A stretch of DNA of 64,000 bases, taken from assembly GCF_022201045.2 (NCBI RefSeq), contig NC_068560.1, positions 25,437,501-25,501,500 on the forward strand. The letters run 5' to 3'. This document shows, one piece after another, positions 55,862 to 64,000 of the stretch (the first letter of the stretch is position 1; the number at the start of each line of letters is the position of its first letter). The translations under genes and the position numbers were made by a program. The notes under the pieces were generated by a model. It had not been told where the DNA came from and ran no database searches. It saw only the letters and a program-made list of their open reading frames with translations. The DNA is from Citrus sinensis (Eukaryota > Streptophyta > Magnoliopsida > Sapindales > Rutaceae).

Positions 55862-56052
55862 TATAAATATAGAAAGCCTAGGATTCGTATCTTTCCATCA
55901 ATGTGAGTCCAATGTCACATGGTTTCAGAGCTCAGTAAAAATTAAAGTTTTATCTTTTTTTATTTCGTTTAGCAAACATGGCCGATGGCGAGTCATTGGA
56001 TAACAAGCAGGAGAATGATCCTTTCCTGGTACATCCATCAGATAGTCCAACT
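55862..56052 (+). mobile_element. 5' fragment of a Ty1/copia element (duplicated copy)
   Basis: It repeats the start of the copia element at 56804: an LTR remnant, primer site TGGTTTCAGAGC (55920) and the first gag codons ATG GCC GAT (55978), then breaks off at 56052. Confidence 0.75.
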
Positions 56053-56329
56053 GATTTTGTATGTTATGAGAGTGCTATTTGCATTTTATTGGATATATTA
56101 TATATTGCTATAGTTGATTTAGATATAAATCGTTTGTAAGAACTTGTGGATGCAATTCCATTTTGCTGCTGTGCCCTCTGGCAAGTTTATCTGATTCTGA
56201 ATTTTGTAAATTCAGCATATTTTTTAAAATCTTTTACTAGGCTACAGGCATTTCTATATTTTGAATTAGAAAGGTTGAGCAATTAGAACAATTTTCCCAT
56301 CAACTATGCACTTGATTCTTTGTCTGCAG

Positions 56330-56742
56330 GTCTCCAGCGCAGCATCACAGCAGAAGGAAGGAGTTCACCGTCTATGCTTGTTGGCACCTCTGCCCCCACG
56401 AATCAGCCTGTCCGTAGCCCAGTGAATCTACCACAGGGCACTGGAATGAATCCCAGAAATAGTACTTCCTCCCCGGAATCACAGTTTAGTGGAGCGCAAC
56501 CACAGCTTGAGAATCAATATAAACGTCTTCGGAGAGAATCACCAACTATCATAGCCAATACGCCACAAACACCAGCTTCTGATAACCTGAATAGGAGTTC
56601 TCTGGCTACACAGAACGGACCAGGTGTGGCTCACATTGGAGGGCAATCACAGTTTTGTCTTTTAGCAGGTAATCACTCTAGAGTCAGCAAATATCACTAC
56701 CAAGTGTTGCAGGAATGCAAAACCTTGTCATTTTCAGCATAG
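56330..56742 (+). pseudogene. Orphan duplicate of the FRL terminal exon
   Basis: The acceptor TTTGTCTGCAG is followed by GLQRSITAEGRSSPSMLVG and NQYKRLRRE, open to TAG 56740. It is the second copy of the F terminal exon created by the tandem duplication; no first exon belongs to it. In principle F could splice to it instead of its own. Confidence 0.8.
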
Positions 56743-56803
56743 GGACTTCTTGGTGAAGTAATGGCTACTCTCTGTACATAGTAGATGCTAATTAACATAG
56801 GCT

Positions 56804-58540
56804 TGTAAATGTAGTGAGCCTAGGATTCTTGTCTTTCCATCAACGTGAGTCCAATTTCACATGGTTTCAGAGCTCAGTAAAAATTAAAGTTTTATCTTTT
56901 TTTATTTTGTTTAGCAAACATGGCTGATGGAAAATCATCGGATAACAAGCAGGAGAATGATCCTTTCCTGGTACATCCATCAGATAGTCCAACAATTGTT
57001 TTGGTTTCTCCTCCACTCACTGGTAATAAGTATGGAACGTGGGTAAGAACGATGATAATGGCTTTGCAAGTGAGGAACAAACTCGGTTTTGTTGATGGGA
57101 CCATTACGAAACCGGATGATGATGATGGTGGTAAATGGCAACGTTGCAACGATCCGGTTCGTTCTTGGGTGTTGAACTCGATCTCAAGCAAACTTGCATG
57201 TAGTGTCTTGTATGCACAGTCAGCAAGAGAGTTGTGGCTGGATTTGCAGGAACGTTTTCAGCAGACTAACGCGTCAAAAATTTATGAACTCAGACAAGCT
57301 ATCTCCTCTTTATGACAAGGTGATGTATCTGTCCACCATTATTACCGTAGAATGAAAAGGCTTCGGGAAAAATTAATTTCATTGCAACCTGTAGAACCAT
57401 GTGTTAGTGGGAATGCAAAAGTTGTCAATGAATTACAGCGACGAGACTTTGGAATGGAATTCCTTCAGGGTCTGCATGACAGATATGCGGCAGTGAGAAG
57501 TCGTATTTTTTTGATGGATCCTTTTCCTAAGGCACATGAGATTTTCGCACTTGTAAAAGAAGAAGAAACACAACAAGATCTTCATGCATTAGCAGGACCC
57601 TTGAAAGCAGGAGCTCTTGCTATACAAAATCGGTAGCCCCTGCAACACAATTCCCTTGAAAATTGAAAGGGTAGCGATATTTCACCTGAGAGCAGAGGTT
57701 CAAATCTGAATGGTAGTTCTGGGAATAATCAAAGTAGTCAGACGTGTGAACATTGTGGGAAATTCGGGCATACAAAATTCAACTGTTTTGATCTGAATGG
57801 CTATCCAACAAATTGGAGGAAGCGCAGATGAGGGAGTGAAGTGAATCCTAAAACACCAGCCACTGTAGCCTGCAAAGAACAACAGGATCTTATTTTCACT
57901 CAACAGCAGTATCAAATTCTCCTAGCCACATTGTACTTTGGCAGTTTACAATTTGTGAGTCTTGCAGGTATAGCCCTTTATTATTATTATATTTATTTCC
58001 ACACTGATGTTACTGACCATATATGTTGTTAGTTAGATTTCTTTGATTCCTATTAACTATGTCATGTACCTCTTCGTGTTCAATTGCCTGTGCTACAGTT
58101 TCCCTGTCACTCATATGGGGTCTCTTTTTTGCAAGATTTTCTACTAAAGAGATTTTTTACATTCTGAGTTTTAAATTCAATTTACTGTCACTTAGCCATT
58201 TAACCAAACCAAACAAATATCAAATAATCTTTTCTTCTGATTCCTGTTAATTTTAGGACCTGTACATGAAGGTTGGCCATGGTAGGCATTGTGTTCCTGC
58301 AGCATCCTCTTTTCATTCCCAAATAACCTCAACATGAGATTGATCTTTGGCGTTGTTGCCGACTTGGGCACCCTTTTCTTGGACTTCTAAAATTGTTTTC
58401 AGAGACTTATCCTATGGTTAATTTGCGATTCTTGTTGTAAAGCAAAACAAATTAGAACGTCTATTTTTCATTGGCAATATTAAAACTCCTTTCGAATTAG
58501 TCCGTTGTGAAGTTTGGGTTCCATTTTCTATCATATAAGT
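56804..58540 (+). mobile_element. Truncated Ty1/copia retrotransposon
   Basis: A short LTR end (56804-56861) is followed by a primer site TGGTTTCAGAGC (56862; one mismatch to the tRNA-Met type) and gag from ATG 56921. Downstream, decayed protease and integrase pieces remain (FHTDVTDHIC near 58000, where DSGATDHIC-type sequence is expected; RLGHPFLGLLK near 58365). RT, RNase H and the 3' LTR are missing; at about 58540 it changes to FRL 3' flank. Confidence 0.8.
56921..57835 (+). pseudogene. Copia gag, interrupted
   Basis: It reads MADGKSSDNKQENDPFLVHP, with the copia gag signature NKYGTWVRTMIMAL, ELWLDLQERF and SVHHYYRRMKRL. A stop at 57313 and a shift near 57636 break it. The CCHC knuckle CEHCGKFGHTKFNC is at 57745-57786. 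Confidence 0.85.
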
Positions 58541-58544
58541 TCTT

Positions 58545-59604
58545 TAGTTGAAATGTGTTAAATGCTAATTAACACAGGCTGCTTTACAATGATACAGCTT
58601 ACCCTTAAAAATAGCTGACTTATTTGTGCCAAAAAAAAGGGGGAAATGATGTCTCGTCTCTGTAGGGAAATTCATGAAAATTAATTTGTATTCATGCAAT
58701 TGTGTTACCTCAATGACCTTTCTTGCAATAGATGATGCATCATGCAGTACTAAGTGCTAGATTACGGTTGAAGTATTTTTGTGTGTTCTTTTACGTATGG
58801 TAAATATATTTAACTTGTGAAATTACTTATTTAACTATGATCCCGGATAGAATTTTTCAGTGATTTATTTTTTGCAATATGATACAGCTCTGTTTTACAA
58901 CATAATCCAACATGTCATGAATATATTTGTTATCAAATTAGTTATTAAATACGGTAAACAAACAAATAAATAATCTACTAAAGTAGTAATACTACAAATC
59001 CAAAAACATTAATCATAAAATGAATTTCAAATGAATTGCATTAGATTTGTGGTTGAAAAATCAATTTGAGATTTTACCCACCTCATCTCTTAAAATAAAA
59101 TAAATAAAACAATACAATAAATTATTTTGAAAACTGTTAATCTAATTGCATCATCTCACGGCTCACATGTGAAAGTTATTTAAAAGAGTACTGAACTTTG
59201 TAAAAGAGAATAAAAAATTAATTAAAATGCAAAGGGTTTGTCTTTTTCATTAAATAATTTTCTGTCCTCTGTACTTTTTTTGCACATTTTTCATTTGGTG
59301 AACTTAGCAAATTCAATTGGAAAAAAAAAATGTAGCATTGCATTTTATGGGGAATGGTGATACTTGCGGGGTAAGAAGCAGAAAATGAACTTTCCTTTCC
59401 ATTTCCTTCTGACATATAATACGTTTGCCATTTTTCAACTAGAGACTTATTTCTTTGCATCCACCTCAAGCCAGCTGCTTTGAACTTTGAGGTGAACATT
59501 GACAGTTCCGGTAGGTTCTTTCTGCAACTGCTCATTTTAGTTCATTTTGCATGTGCTCTATACTTAAAACTTTATTTTCAACTGGGTTTGTTTTAGTTTC
59601 TAAA
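58545..59604. other. FRL 3' flank and leader of H
   Basis: Homologous to 45098-46292 (3' flank of D and leader of E), AT-rich, no gene. Its start marks the junction with the copia fragment. The H leader motif is near 59506. Confidence 0.6.
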
Positions 59605-59856
59605 ATGGAGAATTGCACTGTTAATATTTCTGAGGAGATGAGAGCTGCTGAGTCAAAGAAACAAGCTTTACAGAGATCCTTTGATATTGCTCATGAACAA
59701 GCTAGTTCAGTTCATAAGTTTACTGTTAAATGGAGAGATTTAGAGGAACATTTTGATTTAATTAGGAAATCACTTGAAAAGCCAAGTAATGATGTTGATA
59801 TGAAGATTAGGTTGTTAGATCAGCGCGCTAAGGAGATTTAAAGTAAAGAGATTGAG

Positions 59857-60129
59857 AGTGCGTTTGGCATTAAGGTTGGACAGCTATAGCTTAAAAGTTG
59901 CAACAGTAAAATGTTTGGTAAACACTAGCTGTTGTAACTTAAAAGTTATGTTGATATGATTTTTCACTTGTATAATGAAGAATCTATTATATCTTTAATA
60001 ATTTTGTCAAAATTATTATTTAAAATTTATATTTACTATATATAATTAACTTTTATTTCATAGTTATAGTTTTTTTTCTACAGCAGTTGTAACCTAAAAG
60101 CTACAGCACCTCAATTCCAAACGCACCCT
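59857..60129. mobile_element. MITE (about 273 bp) inside FRL copy H
   Basis: The coding sequence of sister copies (GATTGAG or GATTAAG, then TTAGTTTT) is split here. The ends are AGTGCGTTTGGCATTAAGGT and, inverted, AGGGTGCGTTTGGAATTGAG, with about 50 bp of imperfect inverted repeat (AGCTATAGCTTAAAAGTTGC against GCTGTAGCTTTTAGGTTACA). The GTGCGTTTGG end suggests a hAT-like family. No clean target duplication. Confidence 0.8.
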
Positions 60130-60563
60130 GGGTTAGTTTTGGTGGAGAAAAAGATCGAAGATTGTAACGGTGAGCTTTCATGTAAGGAAAAGAATTGGGT
60201 TTGGTTCAAAAGATGGTGGGAGAATCTGATTGTGAGCTTCATCAGTTGAAAGAGAGTGAACTGAATTTGTTCTCAGTGAGTCTTGTTTTGAAGAGGGAAG
60301 AACTGAGTTTGGTTCAAAAGTCGATTAATAAATGTCAGGTTGATCAGAAAAAGTTGGAATTGTTGAAGAATTTGTAGAAAAAATGTTAGTGAGGAAATTG
60401 AGTTGAAGGCAATGAAACTGGGGGAAGTCCAAAGATCGGTTGAGGAACGTGAGAAACAGCTGGCATTGAAGGAGAGCAAAATTTCTTCGATTCAGTCAAT
60501 GATCGAAGAATATGAAGAAGAAATTAAAGCTAAGGAGAAGTCGTGTGATGAGGTTAAAATGTC

Positions 60564-60618
60564 TCTCACACTTGAGTTTTGTCTCACACAGTGTGTGAGA
60601 CAAAACTCAAGTGTGAGA
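60564..60618. repeat. 55-bp perfect palindrome in FRL copy H
   Basis: 27-bp arms pair perfectly around the single base at 60591 (left arm starts TCTCACACTTGAGTTTTG). The right arm is the normal coding sequence of the family (GTGTGAGACAAAACTC); the left arm is an extra inverted copy of it. Confidence 0.93.
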
Positions 60619-62441
60619 AGAAAGAATTGGAGTGGACTCAATCATCTATCAAGGAGCTCTCGGTGAAGTTTGATTCAGAAGAGGAGAAGCTACAGTCATT
60701 CCGGAGGAGGGTCAGAGAGCAGGTAAATGAAGTTGAATCTAAAGAGAGGGAGCTTGATTCAATGAAAAGGCAACAGAAGAAATATTTTGATGATATTGGA
60801 ATGAAGGAGATGGAGTACAAAGGACTAAGAAAATATGTTGAAGATCTCAGTCAAGAACTCGCATCAAAGGACAAGCAGTTGAAATTTTTCGAAAAATAAT
60901 GCAGCAAGGAGTTCTAGGTGAAAAAGGAGGAGTTAAGTTCAATAAAAAATGAAATTGCGGAATACTCAAATGAGGTTGAATTAAAGAGGAATGAACTTAA
61001 TTTGATACAGCATGCGGCCAACAAGCTGCAATTTGATTTGATTCAGACAATGGACATTGGGTACCTCGGAGAGCTCAAAGAGAAGGAGAAGCTTTTTGAT
61101 TCACTCAAAAAAGGTTTAGAAGACTGCTTTCAAGATCTTGAAGTAAAAGAGAGACAGTTTGAGAAATGTGTTAAGGATTTTGAAATAAGAGAGAGAGAGT
61201 TTGATTCCATCCGAAAAGCAGTCTAAAATCGAGGTAAAATCTGGAGTTGCAAGTCAAAACTGAGGAACCTGAAAATTTGACAAGGGAAGGAAGAAATCTG
61301 CAGCTGCTATTAAATGAGCATTTGCAGAAGCATGATCTGATTTTTGGTAAAATTTTCAACACAATTAAAAGAGCACGTGACCCTGCATCTTTGGTTTTAG
61401 GTGCAATGTCAGGATTTTACCCTCCTCATTCAAGGGAGAGAGATGTAGAGTTTCAAGTGGGCATTATTAGGAGTAGTTGTATTCTTCTGTTGGAACAGCT
61501 GTCAACTGTAGCACCAGAGATTAATGCTCAAGTTCGAGATGAGGCTTTGAAGGTGGCAGGTGATTGGAAGAAGAAGATGAGAGTAGGAGTGAGAATTCTT
61601 TGGAGGTGCTGGTATTCTTGCATTTTTTTAGCTGCCTATAGATTGGCACCTGCTTTTGATGGTAGTGAGCTTGAAAGTCTTACTTCTTATTGTTGCTCAG
61701 CCTAGAAAGACTCCTAAATTATGCCAAGGCCTTGGATTTGCGGATAAAGTAACTGGTAAGTTCTTTGTTATTGGGTATTTAAATTTATCAGGTGATATTT
61801 GTGCTCTCAGTTATATGATAAAATTGATTTTTTTTGAGAGATTCCTCTTTGCATTTTGTTGGATGTGTACTATCATACTATAGTTGATGCAACTCTATTT
61901 TGCTGCCATGCCCTCCAGTACTTATCCATCAGATTTCGAAGTTCATACGTTCTGTATTTTTTCTCAAATCTTTACTAGGCATTTATGTATTTTGATTTAA
62001 AAAGGTTGAGCAATCAGAACAATTTTCTAGTCCCACTATGCGCATGATTCTCTGTCTGCAGGTCCCCGGCGCAGCACCGTGGTAGAGGGAAGTTCTTCAC
62101 TGCCAATGCTTGTTGGCATCTCTGCCCACACTTATCAGCCAGTCCCTAGCCCCAAGAATCAACCTCAGCATAGTGGAACAGATCACAGTACTAGTCCTTT
62201 TTACCCCCGAGTGCTACTAAAGCTCGAGAATCATGACAATAAGCATCCTCGGAGAGAATCACCGACTTTCAGAGCCCGTACGCGACTAACACCAGCTTCT
62301 GTGGCTCGTAGTGGGGGGAAACACAGTTTGATCCTTTGGCAGGTAATCACTCAAGGGTCACAGCAAATATGGGCGCCGGCCCAATCAAATGTTGCTGTAA
62401 AGCAAAACCTTTACCATTTTCCGCACAACACTTATAGGTGA

Positions 62442-64000
62442 GGTTGTGATTACTTTGCAGACAAGAATTAAGTGCTGAGTTGAGTTTTTATTGAATATTA
62501 AATCAATAATCGATAGATAATGATATAAAAAAATAAAAACACAAAATAAATTATTATCATTGATTCAATACTCAATAAAAATTATAAACCCTAATCCTTT
62601 CATAAATAGTGGTGTTAAATGCTAACTAATATATGCGTGCTAGTTTACATTGTGTATATTTGATTTCACTCCTCCTCTTTTATGATAGCTTGTGAAATTA
62701 CATATTTAATCATCCTACTTCTACTCATTGCTTTTTATTTAAAAATAAATAAAATTCACTTATTCATGGAAGCCCTTACCATACATGACCAAGGCACGAG
62801 CCACTTTGTTGGTCTCTTTCAAGAAATTAGTTTTTATTACTTTATTAACTTATAATTTTTCTTTTTGACCCCCAAGCACTAATTTCGTTAGCGGCTACCG
62901 CTCCTCTTAGATCAAATTCACAATTCACATCCTTGATTCTTTGAAAAGAAAATTTGTGATCATGATAAAATAAATGATAAAAAGGAATTTTCGCTTGTGA
63001 TTTTTAAGTGTTGGGCTTGGGGACTCGGGCTTTTGGTGTATTCTTCTGATTATAATAAGAAAAGTAAAAAAATTAATGTAACATATCGTTTTGTTTTTAA
63101 ATCTATTTCGAAATTAGCTTGGGAAGTAAAATCATTTGTGAGCTTTGTGATTTGCCATGTGTCCCAAAGCTTGGCGATATGTGATTGGCTGCGTAATTGA
63201 GAGTTATCATCATCAGCCTCCCTATACTTTTATACTCCATACGGACTGCCAAATTTCTTGAATTGATCATTCACGACCATGAACCCTTTTTACAAACTTT
63301 AATTGAAATCCGTCAAATATTTGTATAGTCAATTTTGCCTTATAGTCAATTTTGAGCAACTTTTTTAAAAGAGAATATAAAATTGATTTAAAAATTTATA
63401 AAAAGACAAATATTTGTATCATCTTTTTGTCACGCATTTATTTCTTCATATTTTTCATAAATTAATAGGAAAATAAGTCTCATTAAGTATTTTAATCTCT
63501 AAAATTCATTTAGTATAGCGGATAAATAATTATCTAACTAAAGAGTAACATGTAATCTTCAGATTGCGAGTAAATGTAGTTTTTTTTTTGTTTTTATTAA
63601 TTAATAAAAAATAGCATTGAAATAAGTGTAATTGATTATTCTAATAGTACTTTATATAAAGATATTTCATAAGATCTTATAATAATTAATGTAGGACTTT
63701 AATTGGAAAACTATTAGTTCTTAAATATTAATGATTATAGAAGGCATTGTGTAATAAATTATTTGCTATTTATCGTTAATGATACCATATATGTCGACAA
63801 CAAATGAGAAATATTGTAATCAACAACTATGATTGAAAATTATATATGTGAATATAATTAGATGATAGTTTGGATATATATTTTTAGGCTAAAACTATTT
63901 TAACTAAAATTTTTTACTCAAATTTTTAATACAAAAATTAAATTGTTGATTTCATATAATTCAATGGTTGATAATTTAACATCATAATGTTGCTTTAACT
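62442..64000. other. 3' flank of H, no gene seen
   Basis: AT-rich and homologous to 49190-51842. No coding frame with support. Confidence 0.55.

Larger units (their letters stand above)
55121..56995 (+). repeat. Tandem duplication of about 0.93 kb at the 3' end of F
   Basis: Unit 1 starts at GATTTTATATGTTATGAGAG (55121) and unit 2 at GATTTTGTATGTTATGAGAG (56053). Each contains the F intron, the terminal exon and the first part of a copia element up to ...CAGATAGTCCAAC. The junction at 56050 fuses copia gag to intron sequence. The units differ by scattered substitutions and small gaps. Confidence 0.85.
59605..62441 (+). pseudogene. FRIGIDA-like pseudogene, copy H
   Basis: It starts MENCTVNISEEMRAAESKKQ at 59605. 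GAA to TAA at 59839 ends the frame; a MITE follows at 59857. Further breaks occur near 60375, at the palindrome at 60564, near 60897, 61224 and in the FRIGIDA module near 61592 and 61680. The donor 61755|GTAAG and terminal exon from 62062 (GPRRSTVVEGSSSLPMLVG) are kept, but a one-base loss near 62316 alters the tail. It is the sister of copy E and clearly dead. Confidence 0.9.
58545..64000 (+). repeat. Segmental duplication, copy 2 (matches 45098-51842)
   Basis: The landmarks listed for copy 1 occur in the same order. It continues to the window edge without a visible end, and lacks the TRIM and the 756-bp insert. Confidence 0.85.

Overview
This is plant nuclear DNA. It has AT-rich intergenic DNA, spliced genes with GT-AG introns, Ty3/gypsy and Ty1/copia retrotransposons, MITEs, a TRAPP subunit gene and a large tandem family of FRIGIDA-like genes. 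A woody eudicot such as Citrus would fit the FRIGIDA-like expansion; that guess rests on general knowledge and not on a diagnostic sequence.

Layout. (1) 1-5.5 kb: a decayed Tat-lineage Ty3/gypsy element on the + strand, entering the window inside gag. It has a broken gag-PR-RT, a deletion of everything after the start of RNase H, a relic of an antisense ORF, and a 3' LTR. (2) 5.5-20.5 kb: a small secreted six-cysteine peptide gene on the - strand. Its single intron holds a complete, very young 11,639-bp Tat-type retrotransposon (7638-19276) with a TCTTA target duplication, LTRs differing at one observed base, an intact 1881-aa gag-pol, an intron-containing ORF on the opposite strand, and a 121-bp tandem array. 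(3) 20.5-22.5 kb: an intact four-exon TRAPPC6/Trs33-type gene. (4) 23.5-64 kb: a tandem array of FRIGIDA-like (FRL) units: a leader relic at 23.5 kb, gene A (24.7), pseudogenes B (27.7) and C (30.3), full gene D (40.1), pseudogene E (46.3), nearly intact F (53.2), an orphan terminal exon (56.3) and pseudogene H (59.6). The 31.7-40.1 kb gap is AT-rich with MITEs, degenerate tandem repeats and a probable old LTR.

The FRL array shows birth-and-death evolution. D carries two FRIGIDA-type helical modules in four exons, while A, E, F and H keep only the first and join it to a shortened terminal exon. The block 45.1-51.8 kb (D 3' flank plus E) recurs at 58.5-64.0 kb (flank plus H). Later insertions mark the two copies: a TRIM and a 0.76-kb insert in the E block, and a MITE and a 55-bp perfect palindrome in H. 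The second block runs off the right edge, so a further FRL copy equivalent to F is expected just outside the window.

Only four cellular genes look intact: the cysteine-rich peptide, TRAPPC6, FRL A (shortened at both ends) and FRL D. The rest is retroelement coding sequence, pseudogenes and intergenic repeats.
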